Assembly (NCBI GenBank): GCA_963763475.1 | Contig: CAVXOR010000004.1 | Location: forward strand, 186,001 to 250,000 | Source: AC-32 sp963763475 | Lineage (GTDB): Bacteria; Actinomycetota; Thermoleophilia; Gaiellales; Gaiellaceae | Reading direction: 5' to 3' | Length of the DNA: 64,000 bases | In this document: positions 36,405 through 46,776 of the stretch, in pieces | How positions within the stretch are numbered: position 1 is the first letter of the stretch | Layout: each line of letters opens with the position of its first letter | The notes under the pieces: model-generated | What the model was told of the DNA's origin: nothing | Seen by the model: only the letters and a program-made list of their open reading frames with translations | Databases searched by the model: none | Position numbers and translations under genes: made by a program

Positions 36405-37181
36405 CTACCGGCCGCCCAGCTGCTCGACGAGCTGCCGCTGCTGCGGACCGAGCCACGGCGGCTCGCCCGCGGCGGCGTTCTCGCGCGCGTGCTCGGGATT
36501 CGCGGTGGCCGGGATCACCACGTCCACCCGCGGATCCGAGAGCGCCCACTTGAGCAGCGCCTGGGGCCAGGTGCGCACTCCGAACGCCTCCAGCGGCTCG
36601 AGCTGCTCGGCCGGCGGCGGGCGGCGCACCAACGAGCCTTCGCCGAGCGGCCGCATCACGATCACCGCGACGCCCAGCTCCTCGGCCAGCGGCAGCACCC
36701 GCTCCTCGCACTCCCGCTCGTGCGGGTTGAGCGGCACCTGCAACGTCTCGAAGCGCCCCGTCGCGAGCGCCTGCTCGAGCTCGGCGAACGCGCTCGGCGA
36801 ATAGTGGGTCACGCCGAGCCGCCCGATCCGACCCGCGTCTCGCTCGGCCTCCAGCCACGGCAGGTGCTCGCGCCACGAGACGAGGTTGTGCACCTGCTCG
36901 ACGTCGACTCGCCCGAACCACTCGAGCTGGCGCGTGAAGTGCGCCCGGCCCTCGTCGACCGAGCTCGACCAGATCTTCGTCGCCACCAGGCTCTCGTCGC
37001 GCCTCTTTTGGAGCGCCTGCGCGAGCGACGCCTCCGCGCCGCCGTACATCGGGGACGAGTCGACGAGCCGCGTCCCCGCCTCGAACGCGGCCGCCACCAC
37101 GCGGCCGGCAAGCTCCGCATCACCGCCGAAGGTGTTCCAGGTGCCGAGCCCGACGACCGGGCCGAGCCGGCGTTCCTCCAT
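36405..37181 (-). CDS. Aldo/keto reductase
   Basis: A 258-residue (α/β)8 AKR. The tetrad is visible: Asp and Tyr in TRLVDSSPMYGGAEASL, Lys in LVATKIWSSS; the usual His position falls at VEQVHNLVSW. NADPH-site residues near the end are VVIPATANPEHARENAAAG. Shorter than most AKRs (about 280–330) but complete at both ends. Substrate unknown. The ATG overlaps the DUF3866 stop by 1 nt (TGATG). Confidence 0.88.
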   Translation of the reverse strand: MEERRLGPVVGLGTWNTFGGDAELAGRVVAAAFEAGTRLVDSSPMYGGAEASLAQALQKRRDESLVATKIWSSSVDEGRAHFTRQLEWFGRVDVEQVHNLVSWREHLPWLEAERDAGRIGRLGVTHYSPSAFAELEQALATGRFETLQVPLNPHERECEERVLPLAEELGVAVIVMRPLGEGSLVRRPPPAEQLEPLEAFGVRTWPQALLKWALSDPRVDVVIPATANPEHARENAAAGEPPWLGPQQRQLVEQLGGR

Positions 37182-38116
37182 CAGCGGACGAGCTTCCGGG
37201 CCGCCGCTCCCGCCGCGTAGGCAGCGGCGAAGAACTCCGGGTCGTCGTCGGGGCCGCGGCCCATATGGAAGAGCGGCAGGCCCTCGCAGGCTTCGCGCCA
37301 GCCTTCGCCGTTCTCCGCGACGACCGGCTCGCCGCGCACCAGGGCCAGCACGGCCTCCGTGTGGTGCGAGATCCCGCGGTGCCTGTCGCGCTCGTCGGCG
37401 GCCGACGCACGCACGGCGATCACGGGCACGCCGCCGAGCGCGAGCGCCGTGTTGGCCGCCTCCGCCGCGGCCAGCCCGCCGTGCCCGAATCGTGTCCCGG
37501 TCCCGACGATCCCGGGGCCGATCGCGCAGACGGCGACGTCGTGCTCCTGGCGGGCCCACGCGAGCGCCGATGCGACCGAGACGCACTGCGCGTCCGCGTC
37601 GAAGCACGGGGCGACCGCTGCCGTCGCTGCCACGAGCCCTCGCTCGCGCAGAACGCGAACCGTGTCCGAGAGCGACACCGGCAGCGCTCCGCCAGGAAGC
37701 TGCACGTACGCGACGCGCGTCCCCGCCAGCCCGGCGCAGACCGGCGCGAGCTGGCTGTGCAGCGAGCAGCAGACAACCGGCAGACCGCGCAGCTCGGCGT
37801 CCGGCTCGCCCGCCTCCTCGACGTGCAGGCGCGCGTGTTGCAGCGGCGTGTACGGCAGCACCATCACGTGTGCTCCCTCCTCGGCCGCCAGCTCGAGCCC
37901 GCGCGTCAGGTTCGCGTACAGCACGTCGAAACCGCCCGACCCGAGCTCGAGCTCACGCGCCTGCACGTTCACGAGCACCTCGTCCTCGAGCTCCACCGGC
38001 CCAGTCAGCGACGGGTAGGCGACGCAGGGGATCCCGTCGACCTTCAGCCTGACGAGCTCGTCGTGGCGCTCGTGGATCGCCGTGACGCGCCCGCGGCGGA
38101 GGCTAAGGGGCATCAC
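37181..38116 (-). CDS. DUF3866 family protein
   Basis: A 311-residue protein matching the actinobacterial DUF3866 family by overall character: an N-terminal β-rich part (RRGRVTAIHERHDELVRLKV, ARLTGPVELEDEVLVNV-like region) and a Rossmann-like C-terminal part (AVCAIGPGIVGTGTRFGHGG, HRGISHHTEAVLALV). The GPGIVGTGTxxGHGG segment suggests a ligand-binding loop. The function is unknown. The start overlaps the upstream peptidase gene by 14 nt. Family assignment is from memory. Confidence 0.8.
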   Translation of the reverse strand: MMPLSLRRGRVTAIHERHDELVRLKVDGIPCVAYPSLTGPVELEDEVLVNVQARELELGSGGFDVLYANLTRGLELAAEEGAHVMVLPYTPLQHARLHVEEAGEPDAELRGLPVVCCSLHSQLAPVCAGLAGTRVAYVQLPGGALPVSLSDTVRVLRERGLVAATAAVAPCFDADAQCVSVASALAWARQEHDVAVCAIGPGIVGTGTRFGHGGLAAAEAANTALALGGVPVIAVRASAADERDRHRGISHHTEAVLALVRGEPVVAENGEGWREACEGLPLFHMGRGPDDDPEFFAAAYAAGAAARKLVR

Positions 38117-39239
38117 CCGCGGCCTCGACCAGCGCCAGCGTCACCTCGACCATTTCGTGCAGGTCGGCGACTGCGATCCGCTCGTCGGGCGTGTGGATGT
38201 CCGTCATCCCGTTGGCGAGGTTGACGCACTGCAGGCCGCGCTCGTTGAAGACGTTCGCGTCCGCGCCGCCGCCCGAGAGGATGTACGCCGGCTCCAGGCC
38301 GACCCGCTCGAGAGCCGACGCCGCCAGCGTGACGGCGCGGTCGTCCCGCCGGAAGCGATAGCCACGGGAGAGCCCTGAGACCTGCGTCTCGACCTCGCAC
38401 TCCTCGAGGCTCGCGGCGAAGGTGACCGTCTCGACCATCTCGCGGATCAGGTCGGCCAGCTTGCGCTCGTCGTGGCTGCGCGCCTCCGCCGCGAAGCCGC
38501 ACCACTCGGGCACCACGTTGCGGGCGGTGCCGCCCTCGATCCGGCCGACGTTGGCCGAGGTCTCCTCGTCCAACCGGCCCAGACGCAGGTCGGCGATCGC
38601 CCGGGCCGCGGCCGCGATCGCGGAACGGCCGTCCTCGGGATACATGCCGGCGTGAGCTGCACGGCCGTGGAAGCGGACGTCGACCTTCTGCTGGTGCGGC
38701 GCGCCGAGGATGATCTCGCCGATCGGGCCGGCGTGGTCGTAGACGTAGCCGACCTTCGACGCGAGCCGCGACTCGTCGAAGGCGGCGGCCCCGAGCAGGC
38801 CGACCTCCTCCTTGGGCGTGAAGAGCAGCTCGACGCCGGAGTGCCGCCGGCCCTCCTCGACCAGCCGGGCGGTCGCTTCCAGCATCACCGCGACCGCGGA
38901 CTTGTCGTCCGCGCCGAGGATCGTGCCGGCGCCGTTGCGCACGAGCTCGTCCTCGCCGACGACCGGGTCGATCGCCGCCTCCGGGGGAACGGTGTCGAGG
39001 TGGGCGCAGAGGAAGAGCGGCTCACCGGTGGCTCCGTTCGGCTCCAACCGGCAGAAGATGTTCCCGATCGTCGAGCCGACCTTCCCGCCTGCGTCGTCCT
39101 CGTCGGCCTCCAGTCCGAGCGCCGACAGGTAATCGAGCACGCGGTCGGCGACGGCTCGTTCCTCGCCCGGGGGGCTCGGCAGCGCCGCCAGCTCGACGAA
39201 CAGCGCGAGGACGTCTGGTGCCCACTCCGGCCTGGCCAC
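38103..39239 (-). CDS. M20-family metallopeptidase (peptidase T-like)
   Basis: A 378-residue M20 enzyme. Metal and catalytic motifs in order: LFLCAHLDTVPPEAAIDP (His-x-Asp), ILGADDKSAVAVMLEA (bridging Asp), LLFTPKEEVGLLGAAAFDES (Glu-Glu), YVYDHAGPIGEII, and GGADANVFNERGLQCVNLANG with the last His in DIHTPDERI. The dimerisation lid spans about residues 180–290. It is likely a cytoplasmic di- or tripeptidase. The start is GTG, directly facing the divergent PAS gene 35 nt away. Confidence 0.92.
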   Translation of the reverse strand: MARPEWAPDVLALFVELAALPSPPGEERAVADRVLDYLSALGLEADEDDAGGKVGSTIGNIFCRLEPNGATGEPLFLCAHLDTVPPEAAIDPVVGEDELVRNGAGTILGADDKSAVAVMLEATARLVEEGRRHSGVELLFTPKEEVGLLGAAAFDESRLASKVGYVYDHAGPIGEIILGAPHQQKVDVRFHGRAAHAGMYPEDGRSAIAAAARAIADLRLGRLDEETSANVGRIEGGTARNVVPEWCGFAAEARSHDERKLADLIREMVETVTFAASLEECEVETQVSGLSRGYRFRRDDRAVTLAASALERVGLEPAYILSGGGADANVFNERGLQCVNLANGMTDIHTPDERIAVADLHEMVEVTLALVEAAGDAP

Positions 39240-39262
39240 TAGGCGATCGTAGTCGCGCGCGT

Positions 39263-39268
39263 TACATT
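39263..39268 (+). promoter_or_regulatory. Putative −10 element of the PAS gene
   Basis: TACATT-type hexamer (TTACATT) ending 6 nt before the ATG, so the transcript would start at the ATG. It lies in the 35-nt divergent gap with the M20 peptidase. Confidence 0.4.
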
Positions 39269-39274
39269 CACGGC

Positions 39275-39624
39275 ATGAGCACGTCCGAGCCCCTCGTCCA
39301 GAGCGTCCTCCTCGGCGAGGCGGTGGAGCACGCGCCGGTGGCGATCCTCGTGGCCGACGACGAGATGCGCTACGTGGCGGCCAACGCGACCGCCTGCGAG
39401 CTGCTCGGCTACACGCGCGAGGAACTGCTGCAACTACGTGTTCCGGACATCGCGCAGTACCCCGAGGCAGAGGGCGAGTTCGAGGCCATGATCGCAGCCG
39501 GCGAGCTGATCGGCCGCACCGTCGTCCGGGGCAAGGACGGTACGGCTCGCAGCCTGCGGCACCGCTCCGCCGAGACGAAGATCGCCGGCCTCGCGTACTA
39601 CGTGGCCGTGCTCTGGCCCGACAG

Positions 39625-39628
<4 letters not shown>
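39275..39628 (+). CDS. Single PAS-domain protein
   Basis: A 117-residue protein that is one PAS fold with short ends: LGEAVEHAPVAILVADDEMR, YVAANATACELLGYTREELL, QLRVPDIAQYPEAEGEFEAM and GKDGTARSLRHRSAE. No kinase, cyclase or HTH output domain is attached, so it must act through a partner or as a ligand sensor. The ATG is preferred over a longer frame that would overlap the divergent gene. It overlaps the convergent pyrG end by 4 nt. Confidence 0.9.
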
Positions 39629-41273
<1,645 letters not shown>

Positions 41274-41274
<1 letters not shown>

Positions 41275-42515
41275 TACGGGCGTCCCAGCCGGTCGAGGCG
41301 GGAGAGGCCGGGTGTCCGCTCGATCAGGTCGCCGAGGGAGCGCGCTTCGCCCGCGGCGGTGAGACCGGCGAGCGCTGCGATCGCAAAGAACTGACCCCTG
41401 GCCGTGAGCTTGCCCACGGATCCATAACCTAGCACGGCCCCCAGCGCGTTCGCCCCTGCGTCTCCGAGCATCGTCATCTCGCGCAGATCGTACGGAGCGA
41501 GCAGGACGGCGATCGGGACGTAGCTCTTCGCGGGTTCGCGGACGAGCGCAGCGCCCGCCAGGAAGACCTTCAGCGCCCGGCCCGGCCGGGTATCGAGCTG
41601 GTTGAGCGCGTTCGCGGCGAGGGCGACCAGTGCCGCCTTGCGCAAGGAGCGAGTGGTCGCGAGCGCGACCAGCGGGATGCCGACCGCCTTGGCCACGCCG
41701 GTGGTCGAGCCCTTGGCGAGGTGGGCGCGGAAGCCACGCTCGGGGCCGCTCCAGAGGTCGTCGGCGAGGCCGAGCAGGGCGGTCGCGGCGACCGCTGCCC
41801 GCAGGCGTCCCGGTGCCTTCGCCCCGCCGAGCGCGACCAGGACGCCGACGAGCGGCAGGCGCAGGCCGCGGTGGTTGAGAGCCGTTGGGCCGCAGGCGAG
41901 CACGGTGTCGACCAGCTGGCGGCCGCGGTGGGCGAACCCCCGCGCGTCGCGCCGGGTCGCGCGGTGCCGCAGCTCGAGCTGCCGCTCCTCGACGCGCAGC
42001 CCAGCCCGGACCGCGTCGATCGTCATCCGTACCTCGCAGCCGAAGCCGGGCGCGAGCGGGAAGCAGGCCTCGCGCGCCAACGGGGAGAGCGCGCGCTGGC
42101 CCGAGAGCGGCTCGCGGGCCTCGAAGCCGCTCAGGGCTCGCACGAGCGTTCGGGCTGCGCGCTTGGCGATCCCGAAGCCGCCGCCCTGCCGCTCCGCAAA
42201 CGCGGCGATCGCCAGGTCCGCGTCGCCGTCGAGAAGTGACGCGAGCTCGCCATCGAGGTCGGCGTCGCACAGCAGCAGCGCGCCAAGGGGCGCCTCGCGC
42301 TCGGCCAGGGTCATGGCCTGGCCCTTGCCGAGTCGCGGCAGCCGGACGACGCGCGCGCCCGCGCGTTCGGCCACGGCGTGCGTCGAGTCCCGGGAGCCGT
42401 CGTCGGCGACGACGATCTCGGCCTCGGGAAGCGCGCGCCGCAGCGCCTCGACCGTCTGCCCGATCCGCGCCTCCTCGTCGCGCGCGGCGATCAGGACGAC
42501 GAGCGGCTCAGCCAC
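41274..42515 (-). CDS. Fusion of a GT2 glycosyltransferase and an MraY/WecA-like phosphoglycosyltransferase domain
   Basis: A 413-residue protein. Residues 1–200 are GT-A type: VVLIAARDEEARIGQTVEAL, VADDGSRDST (38–45) and the DxD region LLLCDADLDG (81–89). Residues 212–400 resemble the polyprenyl-phosphate GlcNAc-1-P transferase family: NHRGLRLPLVGVLVALGG, LLGLADDLWSG (the DD motif, 251–253), ANALNQLDTRPGRALKVF (302–318, a variant of NLxDGxDG) and MLGDAGANALGAVLGYG (349–365). The C-terminal half has five to six hydrophobic segments, fewer than full-length MraY. It may build a lipid-linked sugar for the envelope. Its ATG overlaps the steB end by 8 nt and its stop overlaps pyrG. Confidence 0.82.
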
Positions 42516-43407
42516 CCGCGGCCGCGGGCCGGAGAGGCAGCGGCGGCAACGGGCCGTCGATCGCCGAGTCCTTCACGCCGTACTGGCCCGCCGGCTGGCC
42601 GGCGAGCAGGAGCAGGAGCGCGAGCCGGCCGACGGGTGTGTCCACGTCGTCCACGGTCGACAGACCGCCGCGCTGGAAGATCGAAGTCGCGGAAGCGTCC
42701 GCGTCAGTGTGCTCGGCGCCCACTGCGGGGGCGCTCGTCGAGCTGAGCCCCTCGTACAGCCCGAGGAGGAACTTCGACGTGGCGCCGTGCTGCGGACTGG
42801 CCGTGCGCATCACGACCACGCCGTCCGCGGGCATCTCGTTGCCGCCGAGCCGATGTTCGACCAGCGAGGTCGCGTCGATCAGCGAATCCCAGAGCGGCGT
42901 TTCCCCGCCGAGGACCAGCTCCTGACCGAGCGCGCGACCGAGCGCTTCGCGATTGGCCTTGCCGCGCAACCCCACCGCGGCCGCCTGGCCCTTGAGCGCC
43001 GCGTCCAGCTGCTTCGCTTCGATCGGCACGTTCAGCGCCCGCAGTCGCAGCTGCTCCGCCCCGGCATCCCTGAGCGCACCGTTGACCGAAGAGCGGAGGA
43101 TGCCTCCCTTGTCCGAGCCGACGAAGACGACCGCGATCTGCTTCCCCTTGAGCCGGTTGCGGGCGAGCGCCGGGTAGGTCTCGTTGATGAAGCTCTGGGC
43201 CACCGCTCGCTCGCGGGTCAGATCGGCAGACTGGGTCGCCTGGTTGTCGAGCCGGTCCTGCAGGCTCGCCACCTGGTCCTGCAGGAACTTCGTCTTGGCG
43301 CTGTCGACGAGGCCGCGGTCCGAGATGCCGACGCCGACCAGGATCCCGATGATCAGCGCGAGGAAGACGGCCGCGAGCGAAGCGACGTGGTAGCGGAGGT
43401 CAAACAT
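42508..43407 (-). CDS. steB: SteB/MctB-like membrane-anchored protein (copper transporter family)
   Basis: A 299-residue protein. MFDLRYHVASLAAVFLALII GILVGVG is a signal-anchor helix, written here as two parts; next is a coiled coil (FLQDQVASLQDRLDNQATQS) and a mixed α/β domain with VVFVGSDKGGILRSSVNGAL. This matches the MctB/Rv1698 family, described both as a mycobacterial copper-efflux outer-membrane protein and, as SteB, a partner of SteA in corynebacterial daughter-cell separation. The second role fits better because the steA gene is next but one and no copper genes are nearby. Most of the chain should lie outside the membrane. Confidence 0.85.
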   Translation of the reverse strand: MFDLRYHVASLAAVFLALIIGILVGVGISDRGLVDSAKTKFLQDQVASLQDRLDNQATQSADLTRERAVAQSFINETYPALARNRLKGKQIAVVFVGSDKGGILRSSVNGALRDAGAEQLRLRALNVPIEAKQLDAALKGQAAAVGLRGKANREALGRALGQELVLGGETPLWDSLIDATSLVEHRLGGNEMPADGVVVMRTASPQHGATSKFLLGLYEGLSSTSAPAVGAEHTDADASATSIFQRGGLSTVDDVDTPVGRLALLLLLAGQPAGQYGVKDSAIDGPLPPLPLRPAAAGG

Positions 43408-43413
43408 CAGGCA

Positions 43414-43836
43414 CTAAAGCTCTGCGGCAGTCTGGCACAGGGCGTACAGGCGATTGAGCGCGGTCCGGGGGAACGAGCGGCGCAGGCCGACGAGGAACGG
43501 CCCGCTGACTGTCAGCTCGACGTTCGTGTGGTGGCTGCCGGCATCCTCGAGCCTGAGCTCGACGTCGAGGCGCTCGGAGGTCATGTACCACGCGACCCGC
43601 ATGGGCGGCTCGACTTCCAGCACGACGAGGGTCGACTCGGAGGCCGGCCTGCGCAGCAGCGAGGGTCGCATCGGCGCGTGCAGCCGCCAGCGGGCCGCGG
43701 GCGCGAGGCCGCGCCGGTCGGGCGTGACGCCGGCCACGCCAGGCCACCAGTCGGCGAGATGGTGTGGCTCGGCGAGGAAGAGCCAGACATCCTCGAGCGG
43801 CGCGAGCAGCTCCTTGCGGGCGGTGTAGGTCGGCAA
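43414..43836 (-). CDS. SRPBCC (polyketide cyclase/dehydrase-like) family protein
   Basis: A 140-residue START-like fold: TARKELLAPLEDVWLFLAEP HH at the start, LADWWPGVAGV, RVAWYMTSERLDVELRLEDA and TVSGPFLVGLRRSFPRTALN. Such proteins bind hydrophobic ligands in a cavity; no catalytic residues can be named. It sits between steA and steB, where mycobacteria have no gene, with gaps of 6 and 17 nt. A lipid- or carotenoid-ligand role in the same operon is only a guess. Confidence 0.8.
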   Translation of the reverse strand: MPTYTARKELLAPLEDVWLFLAEPHHLADWWPGVAGVTPDRRGLAPAARWRLHAPMRPSLLRRPASESTLVVLEVEPPMRVAWYMTSERLDVELRLEDAGSHHTNVELTVSGPFLVGLRRSFPRTALNRLYALCQTAAEL

Positions 43837-43853
43837 GACGCCGCGAAGTGTCG

Positions 43854-44987
43854 CTATCCGAGGCCGAGCAGGTCGCGGATCCGCTGGCTGAGCAGGCCGA
43901 TGAAGTGCCGCAGCCCGGGCGAGGCGACGATCGCGACCACGACTGCGCCGAGCCCGGCCGCGGCGAACAGGATCAGCGGCCAGAGCCCGACCTGGCGGCT
44001 GACGAGGCGGGAGACGCCCTTCGCGTCGATCAGGATCTCCCCCACCTTCAGCCTCGTCACGAACGTCGACGACATCCCCGCGCGGTCGCGCTCGAGGAAC
44101 TCGGTCAAGTTGAAGTGCGTGCCGACGGCGACGATCAGCTCGGCGCCCTTCTCGAACGCGAGCAGCAGGGCCATGTCCTCGCTGATCCCTGGAGCGGAGA
44201 CCGACGAGTACGGAAGCTCGAGGCGTTCGAGCCGGGCGGCTCCCGGGGCGGCGCCGTCACGGTAGGCGTGCACGATCAGCTCGGCCCCGCACCGCAGCGC
44301 GCTGTCCGAGACGGAGTCCATGTCGCCGACGATCACCTCGGGCTTCATTCCCGCCGCCAGCAGGGCGTCGGCGCCACCGTCGACGCCGACCAGCACCGGC
44401 TTGAAGTCCCGCACGTACGGCCGGACGATCGCGAGGTCGCGCTTGTAGCCCGGTCCGCGCGCGACGACCAGTGCGTGCCGCTCGCGGAAGCGCGTCTCGA
44501 GCGGCGGAAACTCGACGCCCTCGGTGAGCAGGCGCCCCTCGTCGCGCAGGTAGCGGAGCGTGTTCTCGGCGAATCCCTCGAGCGCCTCGGTCACGCGGCC
44601 CTGCTGCTCGGCCAACGCGCGCGCGAGCTCCTCGGCGCTGAGGGAGCGGCCATTCGCCACGCAGGTGCCGTTGCGAAAGACGCTCGCGCCGCGGACGCTG
44701 ACGTCGTCGCCGTCGCTGAGCTCGTCGAACAGCGGCGCGCCGGGAGCGTCGATCAGCCGCACGCCCCCGCGCACGAGCAGCAACGGCCCGGGGTTCGGGA
44801 AGCGGCCGGTCTGGGAGCTCGCCACGTTGACGACCACGCGCACGCCGGACTCGAGCAGCTCTTCCGCCGAGACGCGGTCGATGTCCTGGTGGTCGATGAT
44901 CGCCACGTCGTCGGGCCCGAGGCGGCTGACGAGGTTCTTGGTGCGGCGGCCGAGGCGAGCGCGGCCCGTGAACTCGATGAAGCTCAT
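43854..44987 (-). CDS. steA: Putative cytokinetic ring protein SteA
   Basis: A 377-residue protein of the Rv1697/SteA family, with a thiamine-pyrophosphokinase-like core: SRLGPDDVAIIDHQDIDRVS, VAIVRPYVRDFKPVLVGVDG, GMKPEVIVGDMDSVSDSALR and GISEDMALLLAFEKGAELIV. The C-terminus has one membrane helix (LWPLILFAAAGLGAVVVAIV), so the protein is anchored with its core in the cytoplasm. In Corynebacterium SteA localises to the septum and is needed for cell separation. The gene overlaps recN by 4 nt. Confidence 0.9.
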   Translation of the reverse strand: MSFIEFTGRARLGRRTKNLVSRLGPDDVAIIDHQDIDRVSAEELLESGVRVVVNVASSQTGRFPNPGPLLLVRGGVRLIDAPGAPLFDELSDGDDVSVRGASVFRNGTCVANGRSLSAEELARALAEQQGRVTEALEGFAENTLRYLRDEGRLLTEGVEFPPLETRFRERHALVVARGPGYKRDLAIVRPYVRDFKPVLVGVDGGADALLAAGMKPEVIVGDMDSVSDSALRCGAELIVHAYRDGAAPGAARLERLELPYSSVSAPGISEDMALLLAFEKGAELIVAVGTHFNLTEFLERDRAGMSSTFVTRLKVGEILIDAKGVSRLVSRQVGLWPLILFAAAGLGAVVVAIVASPGLRHFIGLLSQRIRDLLGLG

Positions 44988-46615
44988 CGCTCCTGCTGGA
45001 CGGCGGCGATGAACTGCTCGCCGCCGAGCATCCGCTGCAGCTCCTCGCGCCGCTCGTCGTCGACGAGCTCCGCGATCGTCGTGTGCGTCGGGTCGCCCTC
45101 AACTTTCTCGACGCGGAAGTGGCGGTCGGCGAGCGACGCGATCTGCGGGAGGTGCGTGATCGTCACGACCTGCGCCCGCTCGGCGAGTCGCCGCAGCGTC
45201 TCGCCGACGGCGTGCGCGGTCTGGCCGCCGATCCCGGCGTCGATCTCGTCGAAGACCATCGTCTCGCCGCCGCCGACCGCGGCAATCGCCAGCGCGATGC
45301 GGGAGAGCTCGCCGCCCGAGGCGGTCTCGGCGACCGGCGCAAACGGGAGGCCCGCGTTCGGCCGGATCAGGAACGAGACCTCGTCGGTGCCGCTCGCGGA
45401 CGGCTCCCGCTCGCGGAGCTCGATGCGGAACTCGCCCTCGCCCAATCCGATCCCCTGCAGCTCCTCGGCGACCGCGGCGGCAAACGGGTCGGCGGCCTCA
45501 CGGCGGGCGTCGCTCAGCTCCCTGCCGAGCGACGCGACCTTCCCCTCGGCGTCGGCGAGCGCCTTGGCAGCGGCCGCGGCGGGATCGGTCTCCCCTTCGA
45601 GCGCCTCGAGCTCGGCCCGCGCCTCGGCTGCGCCCTCGAGCAGCTCCTCGTAGCTATCGCAGCGGAAACGCCGCCTTGTCTCGACGATGCGGTCGAGCTG
45701 AGACTCGATCTGCTCGAGCCGGTCGGGCTCGGCCTCGAGCGACGCCAGGAAGGCGCGCAGCTCGGAAGCGGTCTCGCGCAGTCGCAGCTCGACGTCACGC
45801 AGCTCGTCGCCGGCCCGCTGGAGCTCCGGGGCGAGGCGCTCCAGCGGCGCGAGCGCGCGCTCGGCCAGCGCGACCAGGCCGGAGGCGCCCTCGCCGTCGT
45901 CCGGCGCCAGCGCCTCGCCCGCGGCGGCCGCGCCCTCGGCGAGCTCGGTCACGTGACGCAGGCGTTCGCGCTCGCCGCGCAAGCTGTCCTCGGTGCCGCG
46001 CTCGAGGCCCTCGGTGTCCTCGACGAGCGCGCGCAGCTCGGCGAGGCGAGCCTCCGCGGCGGCCGCGTCCCGGGTCAGCTCGTCGTGCCGCTTGCGGGCG
46101 GCACCAAGCTCGCGCCAGGCGACCCGCAGCGCGGCCCGGCGCCGGAGTTGCCGCTCGCCGGCGAACCCGTCGAGCAGATCGAGCTGGTACGCCGGACGGG
46201 CGAGGCGGCGCTGCTCGAACTGCCCCGACATCGCGACGAGCCGCTCGGCCGCCGCCGCGACGTCTTCGCGCGCGGCGCTCCTGCCCCACGCGTACGCACG
46301 TGTGCGACCGTCCGGGAAGACGCGCCGGGCGAGTACGAGGCCGTCCTCGCCCTCAGGTCGCAGTTCCGCGAGTGCGCTCGCCTCCTCGTCGAAGAAGCCT
46401 TGGGGCGGCTCGAGCTCGGCCTCGATGTACGCTTCGTCGCCGTCCGCCCCGACGAGGCCGGTGTCCCCGCGCGCGCCGAGCAGCAAGCCGATCGCCTGCG
46501 CGAGGATCGTCTTGCCGGCGCCGGTCTCGCCGGTGATCGCGTTCAGGCCCGGCGCGAGCGCGAGCTCCGCCTCGCGGATCAGGACGAGGTTCTCGATGCG
46601 GAGCCGGCGAAGCAC
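44984..46615 (-). CDS. recN: DNA repair protein RecN
   Basis: A 543-residue SMC-like ATPase. The Walker A motif is ITGETGAGKTILAQAIGLLL (near residue 30), a long coiled coil spans about 150–370, the signature is ETASGGELSRIALAIAAV and Walker B is GGETMVFDEIDAGIGGQTAH, followed by VTITHLPQIASLADRHFRVE. It helps hold broken DNA ends during recombination. The GTG start has a TAGCAT element 6 nt upstream, so a leaderless promoter inside this long gene run is likely. The 161-nt gap before nadK otherwise shows only GC-rich low-complexity sequence. Confidence 0.95.
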   Translation of the reverse strand: MLRRLRIENLVLIREAELALAPGLNAITGETGAGKTILAQAIGLLLGARGDTGLVGADGDEAYIEAELEPPQGFFDEEASALAELRPEGEDGLVLARRVFPDGRTRAYAWGRSAAREDVAAAAERLVAMSGQFEQRRLARPAYQLDLLDGFAGERQLRRRAALRVAWRELGAARKRHDELTRDAAAAEARLAELRALVEDTEGLERGTEDSLRGERERLRHVTELAEGAAAAGEALAPDDGEGASGLVALAERALAPLERLAPELQRAGDELRDVELRLRETASELRAFLASLEAEPDRLEQIESQLDRIVETRRRFRCDSYEELLEGAAEARAELEALEGETDPAAAAAKALADAEGKVASLGRELSDARREAADPFAAAVAEELQGIGLGEGEFRIELREREPSASGTDEVSFLIRPNAGLPFAPVAETASGGELSRIALAIAAVGGGETMVFDEIDAGIGGQTAHAVGETLRRLAERAQVVTITHLPQIASLADRHFRVEKVEGDPTHTTIAELVDDERREELQRMLGGEQFIAAVQQER

Positions 46616-46621
46616 GCCTGG

Positions 46622-46627
46622 ATGCTA
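46622..46627 (-). promoter_or_regulatory. Putative −10 element of recN
   Basis: TAGCAT on the minus strand, ending 6 nt before the recN GTG; the predicted start of transcription coincides with the start codon. No LexA box was found next to it. Confidence 0.4.
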
Positions 46628-46776
46628 CGCCCGCCGGCCGCGAGCGGCGACCCGCCCAAATCGCCACGCCACGACGGGTTTGTATTCACGCGCCCCTGGG
46701 TGGGAGGGGGTTAGGGACGGTACCGGCCCTGGGTGCGCGCATGTGTGACGGACTCGTGCCGATTGTGTGCCGACTC

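Noticed and set aside
36405..37181. Aldo/keto reductase as a truncated gene
   Set aside because: Although short, it has both the N-terminal strand and the C-terminal NADPH-site helix and overlaps its neighbour neatly, so it is complete.
46616..46776. Gap between recN and nadK as a regulatory RNA or attachment site
   Set aside because: Only G-rich low-complexity sequence and a −10-like element for recN were seen; no inverted repeat or direct repeat stood out.
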